Assembly: GCA_050015895.1 (NCBI GenBank)
Contig: JBEKAN010000337.1
Location: 1 to 5,294 of the forward strand
Source of the DNA: JBEKOF01 sp050015895
Lineage (GTDB): Bacteria; Verrucomicrobiota; Verrucomicrobiia; Limisphaerales; Palsa-1400
Length of the DNA: 5,294 bases
Direction of reading: 5' to 3'
Shown: piece after piece, positions 1 through 5,294 of the stretch
How the letters are laid out: each line of letters opens with the position of its first letter
Position numbering within the stretch: the stretch's first letter is position 1
Notes under the pieces: generated by a model
Told to the model about the DNA's origin: nothing
The model's input: the letters and a program-made list of their open reading frames with translations, nothing else
Database searches by the model: none
Translations under genes and position numbers: made by a program

Positions 1-951
1 GATCAGCAGGTTGCCGTCCAAGTCCAGGAAATCCGCCAGCTCGGCCACTTGCGCCCCGGCGCTGGTGCCCAGGCTCGATTCCACCATGCAGCCCACCATC
101 GTTTTCAGCCCCGCCCGGCGCGCGGCCTTCAGCGCCTCCACCGCCTGCAGGACGCCCCCCGTCTTGATGAGCTTGATATTGACCCCGTGATAGCATTCCG
201 CGCAACGCGCCGCGTCGCCGGCCTGATGAAAAGACTCGTCGCCAAAAACCGGCAATGGCGAGCATTGCCTCAACCACGCCAAATCCCGCGCCGGCGTCGC
301 GGCGGGCATCGGCTGTTCGATGAACTCGATGTGCGGGTCATGGGCCAGCCACTCGATGTTCTTCAACGCCTCCTCCTTCGTCGCCCACGCCTCGTTGGCG
401 TCCACCCGGATGGTTTTCAGCGGCGCGGCTTCGCGCAGCGCGGCCAGATTCTTGCGGTCATTGGCCGCGCCCACCTTCAGCTTGAGCACGGGAAAGGAAG
501 CCGCCTCCAGGACCTTCTCCCGAATCTTCCGCGGCGTGTCAATGCCGATGCTGAAGGAGGTCAGGTGCTTGGATTCCGCGAACCCCAGGTTCAGATAATC
601 GCAGACCGCCTGTCCGGCCCGCCGGGCCGCGCCGTCCAGCAGCGCCATGTTCACCGCGCATTTGGCGGACTGATTCCCGGGGGCCAACTTCTCCAAATAA
701 TCCATCCCGGCCGCGGGGTCGGCGAAGGAAAGGCGGTCCGGGTCCACGCGCCCCAGAAATTCCCGGATCGTCGCCACCGATTCCTGGTAGCGCGACGTGG
801 CGGGGGCCTCGCCCAAGCCGGTCGTCTTGCCGTCGCTCAACCGCACCAGCACCACCTCCGCGCGGGATTGGTCCTCCCCGGACTTGAGGCCGCTGGCCAC
901 GGCCCATCTGTGCTTGAGCCGCAAAACCATCGGGCGAACTTCCAATTTCAT
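1..951 (-). CDS. Dipeptide epimerase (L-Ala-D/L-Glu epimerase type, enolase superfamily), C-terminus cut by window edge
   Basis: The minus strand from the ATG at 951 reads 317 codons without a stop and runs off the left edge. The product matches the muconate-lactonizing/dipeptide epimerase branch of the enolase superfamily. Members of this family epimerise the second residue of dipeptides such as L-Ala-D-Glu in the cytoplasm, often in murein-peptide recycling. Visible motifs are GEAPATSRY near residue 47, LKLKVG with the KxK acid/base pair K157/K159, VDAN (metal ligand D184), IEQP (E212), GDES (D238), NIKLIKTGG with the second catalytic lysine K260, MVGCMVESS near 285, and DLD (D310, D312). 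That last Asp-x-Asp holds the dipeptide amino group in characterised L-Ala-D/L-Glu epimerases and argues against other superfamily members. Perhaps 15 to 40 residues are missing. The start at 951 fits the beginning of the homologous fold, but no clear Shine-Dalgarno precedes it. In-frame alternatives are an ATG at 1053, which would add an Arg-rich unlike leader, and an ATG at 930. The family is confident; the exact dipeptide substrate is not. Confidence 0.93.
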   Translation of the reverse strand, partial: MKLEVRPMVLRLKHRWAVASGLKSGEDQSRAEVVLVRLSDGKTTGLGEAPATSRYQESVATIREFLGRVDPDRLSFADPAAGMDYLEKLAPGNQSAKCAVNMALLDGAARRAGQAVCDYLNLGFAESKHLTSFSIGIDTPRKIREKVLEAASFPVLKLKVGAANDRKNLAALREAAPLKTIRVDANEAWATKEEALKNIEWLAHDPHIEFIEQPMPAATPARDLAWLRQCSPLPVFGDESFHQAGDAARCAECYHGVNIKLIKTGGVLQAVEALKAARRAGLKTMVGCMVESSLGTSAGAQVAELADFLDLDGNLLI

Positions 952-965
952 CGCCGCAAGCAAAC

Positions 966-984
966 CCAATTGCCTGCCAATTGC
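966..984. repeat. Two direct copies of CCAATTGC, 11 bp apart
   Basis: CCAATTGC occurs at 966-973 and again at 977-984. Each copy contains the palindrome CAATTG. The 11-bp period is about one helical turn, and the pair lies 15 to 33 bp upstream of the epimerase start at 951. Such a placement would suit an operator, but two 8-mers can arise by chance and no regulator is visible in the window. Confidence 0.35.
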
Positions 985-1018
985 AAGTGGCGAATCGAAC
1001 GCGCCAGGCCGTTCGTGG

Positions 1019-1038
1019 CGGCGAACTGGCGTTCGCCG
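1019..1038. repeat. Perfect 8-bp inverted repeat with 4-base loop
   Basis: CGGCGAAC (1019-1026) and GTTCGCCG (1031-1038) are exact reverse complements separated by TGGC. This would form a stable GC-rich hairpin in a transcript leading into the epimerase, about 68 bp before its ATG. Related GAACG/CGTTC words lie just beside it (about 997-1016), so the hairpin may be part of a larger repeated element. No run of T follows on the minus strand, so it is not a standard terminator. Confidence 0.5.
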
Positions 1039-1103
1039 GTGGCTGCTCTCCATGGGACTTGAGCCGTCAGGAAGCCGTGAGAAGAAGTGGGGAATGAAGA
1101 GTT

Positions 1104-1117
1104 CGGAGTGCGGAGTG
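1104..1117. repeat. Tandem 7-mer CGGAGTG x2
   Basis: CGGAGTG is repeated twice without a gap. It sits in a low-complexity, purine-rich + strand stretch (about 1080-1125). The style resembles degenerate GGAGTGCGGA-type intergenic repeats that I associate with Verrucomicrobia and Planctomycetes; that resemblance is from memory and cannot be tested here. Confidence 0.35.
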
Positions 1118-1263
1118 GTGAAAGTCGCTTTGCGAATACATAACTCACTGATAATGAATGACTTGCGATGAAAGATGCAAGGAGCCGCCAACTGAAGCGC
1201 CGCCGATCTTCTCAGCTATCCGAGGCTTTCTGCCATGTCTCAAGGGTTTGCCGCCCCGGGGCT

Positions 1264-1290
1264 GAAGAGGGAACCAAGGGTTCCAGCTTC
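1264..1290 (-). terminator. Weak hairpin downstream of the large gene, possible transcript end
   Basis: GGAACC (1270-1275) and GGTTCC (1279-1284) form a 6-bp stem with a 3-base loop. After a 2x2 internal mismatch, GAAG (1264-1267) and CTTC (1287-1290) add four more pairs. It lies about 110 bp past the stop of the large gene. There is no T tract after it on the minus strand, only the GC palindrome at 1253-1262, so it is not a canonical Rho-independent terminator. Confidence 0.2.
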
Positions 1291-1338
1291 GCCAGGCCTA
1301 CGACGCGGCAAAGCGTTCCGACCCTCTTCCGGGCTATT

Positions 1339-1374
1339 CCGGCCTGCTGTCTGGCGCTTTTTGTGTCTGGCCGG
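1339..1374 (-). terminator. CCGGCC/GGCCGG inverted repeat just after the large gene
   Basis: CCGGCC (1339-1344) and GGCCGG (1369-1374) are complementary across a 24-base loop that also holds a direct repeat TGTCTGG (1349-1355 and the overlapping arm 1364-1370). It begins about 27 bp past the TAG at 1401-1403. The position suits a transcript-end structure, but the loop is long and no T tract follows on the minus strand, so the functional call is weak. Confidence 0.2.
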
Positions 1375-1400
1375 GGGATTTGCGCTCCTTCGCGGCCGCC

Positions 1401-4400
1401 CTACGGGCTGACGGCGCGGTAGAATTGGCTGGAAGAATTCGTGGTGGGGACGATGAAGCTCATGAAGGCATTCGGGCCGAGGACGTTGGTCGAGACGGGC
1501 CTCCATTGGACGAGGTTGCTGGAGGCGAGAATCCGGAAGGATTGACTGTTGCTTCCGGCAAAAGCGAAGGGCAACACACCGTTGTTGGGTGTTCCCAGGG
1601 TGATCGCGTTGGCCCGATAGGCCTGAAAAAGCAAATTGGTCCCACTGGCGCCAATCGTCACGCTCTGCGATGCCGGCCAAAAGACGTAATTCGCGTTGCT
1701 CGGCCACAACGTGTAGGAGCCACAGGGCATTGTGAAGCCGAATTCGCCGCCGTTGGTTGTGCAATGGAATAATGGCCCCGCGCAAACCGTGGCCTGGTCC
1801 GGCGGCCAGAGGCCGGAAATACTCCCTGAAATGAAGCTGAGCGAAGATTCAAAAGCGCCGATGTCCGGTTCCGGGCCGGCTGGGCGCGGGTTGCCTCGCT
1901 GGTCGGTTGGCGGGAAGGCAAAGGGATCCGCCGCGTCAATGGCGGGGCTTCCCGCCAGCAGGGGAATGGTCTCCGTCGGGCCGCCGTAGAATCCCAGCGT
2001 ACCCAAAAGGGGGTTGGTGTTGTTCAGACTGGCGATGTTCGTCAAAAAGTCGGTGGAATCGGAGTTGATGTTGTATCCGGCGTCCAGAATCGGGCCGAAA
2101 CCATTGGTGCCTCCTGCGACGCAATCCAGGATCGAGTTCAGGACGAGGAAGGAACTGCCCGAGTCGGCGATGGTATCGCCCTGGGCGACTCCCGGCTGAC
2201 CGTTGGCCCCGGGCGGGCCGGGGATGATGGCACTCCCGCCCGCTCCACCGCTGCCTGCCGTCCCGCCGCTCGATAGATTGTTGGCGCAGGTGACGTTCGT
2301 CAGGGACAAGGTGCCTCCTAGAAGACAAATCCCACCGCCGACGCCATTTCCGCCATTGCCGCCATTGCCGCCAGCCCCGCCTTGGGCACCTTCGCCGTAG
2401 TAGGGAGATGCTCCACTTCCCCCCACACCGCCCTGGCCCCCGAAAGTGGAGTTGTTGGCAATGGTGCAATTAACGACGGTCGCATTGCCGGACAGGGAGC
2501 AGAGAGCGCCGCCATTGCCTGCGCCCGCCGCGCCACCAGCAGCGCCGTTGAGCGAGGGACCTTCGGCCATGCCTTGACCTCCGGTACCACCTCTGCCTCC
2601 ACTGACCGTGTTTTGGAGGCAGGTCGAACTGAGGAGCAAGAGCGTGCCTGTGTTGCAGATGGCTCCGCCAGTGGCCTGACCTCCTGAACCTCCAGGAGCC
2701 TCTGGAAAATAGGAAGTGCCACCGTTTCCGCCGGTGGCAGTGTTGCTGACGAAAGTGCAAGAGGCGATCAGAGCGCTGCCGGTGCTATAGACGGCTCCGC
2801 CGCCTCCCTGACCCCCATCCGGGGCCGCCGTGTATTCGTCGGGAGCCTGACCGCCGAGGGCAGTATTCCCAACAAATGTGGCATTACTCACGTCCAGAGA
2901 TCCGATGCTGTAAATGGCCCCGCCCAGGCCGGCGCTTGCGGCGCTTTCGTTCACCCCATTGACCGCATAGCCCGCAGCGGAGTTGTTGCTGAAGAGGCAT
3001 TGAACCACTTGCAGCGCGCCACCATTGCTGATGGCACCGCCTCCAAAGGTCACAAATGGACCAAGGTAGGTCACTGAGGCAAGCCCGTCCGCCAGCGTGA
3101 GATCGTTCAGCTCCAGCAACGAATTGCTATTGACAGCAAAAATCTCCACACTGCCGCCGCCGCTGATAGTGATGTTGTGGCCGCTCGCGTCCACGACGGT
3201 GTTGTTAGAGATTGTGATGGTGTTGGTGAGAAGGATGGCGCCGTCACAGGAGAAATTCACGGTGCCGCCGCCGGCCAGGGCGCGCTGGAAGGACGCAGGA
3301 TCGGCGTTGGTGACAACCGTTGGGGGCGTATAAAGGCCTTGAATCACGTTGGTTAGGTTGGCGGCGATGTTGACCCATTGATTCGTTGGCGTGGTCCATC
3401 TGCTGATGGTCGTGAAACTGACCGTATGACCGCCGACCACCAGGCCGCCCACGACCGCCCCGTTTGTCTGCGCGGGGCCGCCGTCCACCTGCCAGGCCGC
3501 GCCCGCCGAGACCGCGCCCGGCGGGGTGAGGTTCACTTGCAAGGAACCGACTTGCAGGTAGGTTGCGGTGAGCACATTGGTCTGATAATTGGTGACGCTG
3601 GCCGTCAAGCTGGCGGGCGTCGCCCAACCGCTGATCCCCATGAAACTGACGGTGTGATTGCCGGCGGCAAGTCCGCCCGAAATCGCCCCGCTGCCCTGCC
3701 ACGCGCCTCCATCCACCCGCCATAGCGCGCCCTCCGCAACCGCCGTCGAGGGGAGAATGTTGACCTGCAACGAGCCGAATTGCTGGATGTAAGTCCCGGT
3801 GATGACATTGGTCTGATTGTTGGTGATGCTGAACGATTGACCGCTCGGCGTCGTCCACCCGCTGACCGCCGCGAAACTGACGGTGTGGCTTCCCGGCGTC
3901 AGGCCGGTCACTGTGGCGCCGTTGGTCTGCCAGAATCCGCCGTCCAACTGCCAGGCCGCGCCCGCCGCGACCGCTGCCGGCGGCGCGAGGTTGACTTGCA
4001 AGGCATCCGCCGGGAGATACGTCGCCGTCAGCACATTGGTCAGGTTGTTGCTGATGCTCACAACCAGGTTGGACGGCACCATCCATCCGCTGACGGTTGT
4101 GAAACTGACGGTGTGATTTCCAACGGGCAATCCACTCACCGTCGCGCCACTATTCTGCAACGCCCCGCCGTCCACCTGCCATTGCGCTCCGGCGGACACG
4201 GCTGCGGCTGGCGCGAGATTGACTTGCAAGGCCCCTGTCTGCTGCACATAAGTCCCCGTGATCAGAGTTGTTTGATTGTCACTGATGGTCACCGTCAGGT
4301 TGGAGGGCGTTGTCCAGCCGGCGATTGGTATAAAACTGATGCTGTGATTTCCGACCGCCAGAGGCGTGACCGTTGTTCCGCTGGCCTCCAAATCGCCGCT

Positions 4401-5294
4401 GTCCAGTTGCCATTGCGCTCCGGCGGCCACGGCTTGCGGCGGCGCCAAGTTCACCTGCAACGAGCCGGTCAGAAACGGCTGTGAGAGATAGATGGCGCCG
4501 TTGAATACTGTAAACGTGCTCCCATCTTGCGAGGTCATCACCGCAACCCCGCTAGAAAACCGAGAAATATTTGCGCTGAACCAGTTGGTTCCGGTGTCAG
4601 GTGAAACCAGAATCACGCCATAAGGCTCGGTAATCAGCGTATGTCCATCACCAGAAGAGGAGATGGAGCCAACATACATGAGGGAGTCATTGCCCGACCA
4701 AGACGCGCCACCATTTATCGAGATTACCATCGCCTCCCCGCCAGCGGCAATAATAGAGCCGTCCGCAGAGCACGCGATTGCGCCAAAACCGACCATGCCG
4801 CCGAACTGACTAACGGAAGCCCATGTATTTCCCGAATTCGTTGAGCCATAAACCCACCCAACATACGTTTCTCCGCTCCCGTTGTCTCCCGCGCCGTAAA
4901 GTCGGCTTCCGTCCGCCGAGGAGGCCAGGCCGTACGTGGGCGAGTAAGGCACGATGCCCTGCCTCCAAGTGGCCCCGAAATTAGTGGAGGTGTACACGTT
5001 GAAGCTGCCGTCGGTGGCCACCAACTTCTGTGCGGTTGACGACGCGGCAAAATGGGAAAAGGCCGCCGGGGCGCTGTTCGAAGTCCAAGTCGAGCCACGA
5101 TCCAAGGAGGCATAGGTATTGCTGCCGCTGACCGCCAAGATCACGGAGCCGTCGGAGGAGGTGGCAAAAACCGATCCGGTCCCGGTTGTGGGCGTGAAAG
5201 TGGCGCCCAGGTTCGTGGAGACATAAACAACCCCGCCTCTGGTCGCGGCCAGCTCATGCCCATCCCCAGACAGGACCAGCGCGCTCCAATCCGT
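1401..5294 (-). CDS. Giant modular surface/secreted protein: Asp-box propeller, PEGA-like repeats, Pmp-like beta-helix, choice-of-anchor Q motif; N-terminus outside window
   Basis: The frame is open from the right edge to a TAG at 1401-1403 and gives 1297 residues. The GTG at 5144 is not a credible start, because blade sequence of the same repeat continues in frame upstream of it (SGDGHELAATRGGVVYVSTN). Modules in order, by window residue, are: 1-276 Asp-box beta-propeller; 277-656 five PEGA-like repeats; about 657-1080 right-handed beta-helix with GGAI/FxxN units; 1115-1149 the motif GSPAIDAA...TDQRG...PDIGAFE, typical of choice-of-anchor Q proteins; about 1154-1228 a carboxypeptidase-regulatory-like beta-sandwich (NGGEFGF, PCGSYTLWPSNANY); and 1229-1297 a terminal domain with FRILASSNLVQW ending FYRAVSP. 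These modules are typical of extracellular proteins. I infer secretion or surface display and binding or adhesion rather than catalysis, since no enzyme active site was recognised. There is no PEP-CTERM tail or LPXTG. The signal peptide and true length cannot be judged. The neighbour downstream is a cytoplasmic epimerase with no evident link. Confidence 0.9.
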   Translation of the reverse strand, partial: TDWSALVLSGDGHELAATRGGVVYVSTNLGATFTPTTGTGSVFATSSDGSVILAVSGSNTYASLDRGSTWTSNSAPAAFSHFAASSTAQKLVATDGSFNVYTSTNFGATWRQGIVPYSPTYGLASSADGSRLYGAGDNGSGETYVGWVYGSTNSGNTWASVSQFGGMVGFGAIACSADGSIIAAGGEAMVISINGGASWSGNDSLMYVGSISSSGDGHTLITEPYGVILVSPDTGTNWFSANISRFSSGVAVMTSQDGSTFTVFNGAIYLSQPFLTGSLQVNLAPPQAVAAGAQWQLDSGDLEASGTTVTPLAVGNHSISFIPIAGWTTPSNLTVTISDNQTTLITGTYVQQTGALQVNLAPAAAVSAGAQWQVDGGALQNSGATVSGLPVGNHTVSFTTVSGWMVPSNLVVSISNNLTNVLTATYLPADALQVNLAPPAAVAAGAAWQLDGGFWQTNGATVTGLTPGSHTVSFAAVSGWTTPSGQSFSITNNQTNVITGTYIQQFGSLQVNILPSTAVAEGALWRVDGGAWQGSGAISGGLAAGNHTVSFMGISGWATPASLTASVTNYQTNVLTATYLQVGSLQVNLTPPGAVSAGAAWQVDGGPAQTNGAVVGGLVVGGHTVSFTTISRWTTPTNQWVNIAANLTNVIQGLYTPPTVVTNADPASFQRALAGGGTVNFSCDGAILLTNTITISNNTVVDASGHNITISGGGSVEIFAVNSNSLLELNDLTLADGLASVTYLGPFVTFGGGAISNGGALQVVQCLFSNNSAAGYAVNGVNESAASAGLGGAIYSIGSLDVSNATFVGNTALGGQAPDEYTAAPDGGQGGGGAVYSTGSALIASCTFVSNTATGGNGGTSYFPEAPGGSGGQATGGAICNTGTLLLLSSTCLQNTVSGGRGGTGGQGMAEGPSLNGAAGGAAGAGNGGALCSLSGNATVVNCTIANNSTFGGQGGVGGSGASPYYGEGAQGGAGGNGGNGGNGVGGGICLLGGTLSLTNVTCANNLSSGGTAGSGGAGGSAIIPGPPGANGQPGVAQGDTIADSGSSFLVLNSILDCVAGGTNGFGPILDAGYNINSDSTDFLTNIASLNNTNPLLGTLGFYGGPTETIPLLAGSPAIDAADPFAFPPTDQRGNPRPAGPEPDIGAFESSLSFISGSISGLWPPDQATVCAGPLFHCTTNGGEFGFTMPCGSYTLWPSNANYVFWPASQSVTIGASGTNLLFQAYRANAITLGTPNNGVLPFAFAGSNSQSFRILASSNLVQWRPVSTNVLGPNAFMSFIVPTTNSSSQFYRAVSP
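1848..1952 (-). other. Choice-of-anchor Q type motif within the giant protein
   Basis: Window residues 1115-1149 contain GSPAIDAA, then TDQRGNPRPAG, then PDIGAFE. Just before it is NNTNPLLGTLGFYGGPTETIP. This ordered set of motifs is the recurring end-cap of bacterial parallel beta-helix proteins called choice-of-anchor Q, which are normally followed by variable sorting tails. Here it is followed by a beta-sandwich and the FYRAVSP terminal domain instead of a known anchor. Confidence 0.75.
2262..3041 (-). repeat. Six Pmp-like GGA[I/V/L]...FxxN beta-helix repeats with glycine-rich inserts
   Basis: Within the giant protein, six units begin GGAISNGG, GGAIYSIG, GGAVYSTG, GGAICNTG, GGALCSLS and GGGICLLG (window residues 752, 791, 832, 876, 928, 987). 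The first three carry the partner motif FxxN (FSNN, FVGN, FVSN); the last three have degenerate CLQN, IANN and CANN. GGA[I/L/V] plus FxxN is the signature of the chlamydial polymorphic membrane protein repeat. Glycine-rich loops between units contain 18, 19, 22, 30 and 35 residues, and about 32 follow the last unit, so unit spacing rises from 39 to 59 residues. The call as a beta-helix is inferred from the motif spacing. Confidence 0.75.
2342..2377. repeat. 9-bp tandem repeat encoding Gly-Gly-Asn
   Basis: CGCCATTTC (2342-2350), CGCCATTGC (2351-2359) and CGCCATTGC (2360-2368) are consecutive 9-mers, followed by a diverged fourth, CGCCAGCCC. On the coding strand they give Gly-Gly-Asn triplets in the longest glycine-rich insert of the beta-helix. 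Units of nine keep the frame, so copy changes by slippage would alter loop length without breaking the gene. Confidence 0.7.
3327..4466 (-). repeat. Five tandem PEGA-like repeats of about 229 bp in the giant gene
   Basis: Five units start at 4466, 4235, 4007, 3776 and 3548, encoding 77, 76, 77, 76 and about 74 residues. Each begins [GD]-[SA]-LQVN[LI], followed by AxxxGAxW[QR][LV]D, a central GNH[TS][IV]SF (SH or GH in two), then GWxxP (RWTTP in unit 5), and ends with xTNVLTATY or a close variant. The pattern resembles PEGA-type surface beta-sandwich repeats; this is family resemblance rather than a confirmed domain hit. DNA similarity persists: units 2, 3 and 4 share AAACTGACGGTGTG exactly on the + strand, and units 1 and 5 differ from it by two changes each. 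This points to origin by tandem duplication. Confidence 0.8.
4467..5294 (-). repeat. Asp-box (BNR-like) beta-propeller blades at the visible N-terminus of the giant protein
   Basis: Six Asp-box motifs of the form S-x-[DN]-x-G-x-[TS]-[WF] are seen: STNLGATF, SLDRGSTW, STNFGATW, STNSGNTW, SINGGASW and SPDTGTNW, at window residues 26, 63, 103, 151, 192 and 231. Their spacing of 37 to 48 residues fits one blade each. Between them recur S[SAG]DG[SH] turns (SGDGHELAA, SSDGSVILA, SADGSRLYG, SADGSIIAA, SGDGHTLIT). This is the sialidase/Ycf48-like propeller pattern. No sialidase active-site arginine motif is visible, so a binding or scaffold role is more likely. More blades probably lie beyond the window. 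Confidence 0.8.

Larger units (their letters stand above)
952..1400. other. Intergenic gap with short repeats, no convincing gene
   Basis: This gap of about 450 bp lies between the stop of the large surface protein and the start of the epimerase. Short reading frames exist on both strands, but none has a recognisable domain, a good ribosome site or plausible composition. The stretch 1080-1180 is clearly AT-richer than its surroundings and is the best place for an epimerase promoter. On the minus strand TTGCAT (1175-1180) and CATTAT (1151-1156) are 18 bp apart, which is only a weak match to a -35/-10 pair. Other content includes a tandem CGGAGTG pair (1104-1117), a perfect palindrome GCCCCGGGGC (1253-1262), three hairpin-capable inverted repeats and a direct repeat close to the epimerase start. 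The separation and the apparent absence of read-through coding suggest that the two genes are not tightly coupled. Confidence 0.6.

Noticed and set aside
49..1062. A 337-codon frame on the plus strand covering most of the epimerase
   Set aside because: It is antisense to a gene with intact enolase-superfamily motifs, is rich in Arg, His, Gln and Pro, and has no recognisable domain. It is a shadow of GC-rich coding DNA.
948..1148. A 66-codon minus-strand frame whose TGA overlaps the epimerase ATG as ATGA
   Set aside because: The overlap would suit translational coupling, but the predicted peptide is low-complexity, derives partly from the CGGAGTG repeat and hairpin, and has no ribosome site or known homology. 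It remains possible as a leader peptide but is unsupported.
1168..1422. An 84-codon plus-strand frame in the gap
   Set aside because: It overlaps the end of the large gene in the antiparallel sense, is rich in Arg, Ser and Cys, and shows no domain or clear ribosome site.
2262..3041. Glycine-rich stretch considered as a collagen-like or PE_PGRS protein
   Set aside because: The glycine runs are loops between regular GGAI/FxxN beta-helix units, with no long Gly-X-Y register and no PE domain.
3327..4466. Regular repeats of about 229 bp considered as a CRISPR-like or mobile repeat array
   Set aside because: The repeats are coding, in frame and diverged as a protein repeat; there are no short identical repeats with unique spacers.
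3780..4484. A 234-codon plus-strand frame antisense to the PEGA-like array
   Set aside because: Its apparent internal repeats simply mirror the tandem repeats of the real gene on the other strand.

Overview
The window holds two genes, both on the minus strand and both cut by a window edge, separated by about 450 bp with no convincing gene. The organism is most likely a member of the Verrucomicrobia (PVC group, Pedosphaera-like). This rests on the style of the large protein: LQVNLAPP...AGAQWQ repeats, Asp-box blades, a choice-of-anchor Q type motif and a C-terminal FYRAVSP ending, a combination I know mainly from that phylum. It is inference from protein style, because there is no rRNA or marker gene here.

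Right part (5294 to 1401, minus strand): one giant reading frame of 1297 residues that is open through the right edge, so its N-terminus and any signal peptide lie outside. It is a mosaic of extracellular modules. In order these are a beta-propeller of Asp-box blades, five PEGA-like repeats of about 76 residues, a right-handed beta-helix with Chlamydia Pmp-like GGA[I/V/L]/FxxN repeats and lengthening glycine-rich inserts, a choice-of-anchor Q type motif, a carboxypeptidase-regulatory-like beta-sandwich, and a terminal domain ending in FYRAVSP. It is most likely secreted or on the cell surface. Its ligand is unknown.

Middle (1400 to 952): a gap with several short inverted and direct repeats, an AT-richer patch that could hold a promoter for the left gene, and possible but weak transcript-end hairpins for the right gene.

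Left part (951 to 1, minus strand): an enolase-superfamily dipeptide epimerase (L-Ala-D/L-Glu epimerase type), with all catalytic and metal-binding residues visible and only the extreme C-terminus missing. The usual role of this family is recycling of murein peptides or other dipeptides. Nothing ties it functionally to the large surface protein; they look like unrelated neighbours on the same strand.

I found no RNA genes, CRISPR arrays, insertion sequences or defence systems. The unusual content is the architecture of the giant protein and the repeat-rich gap.
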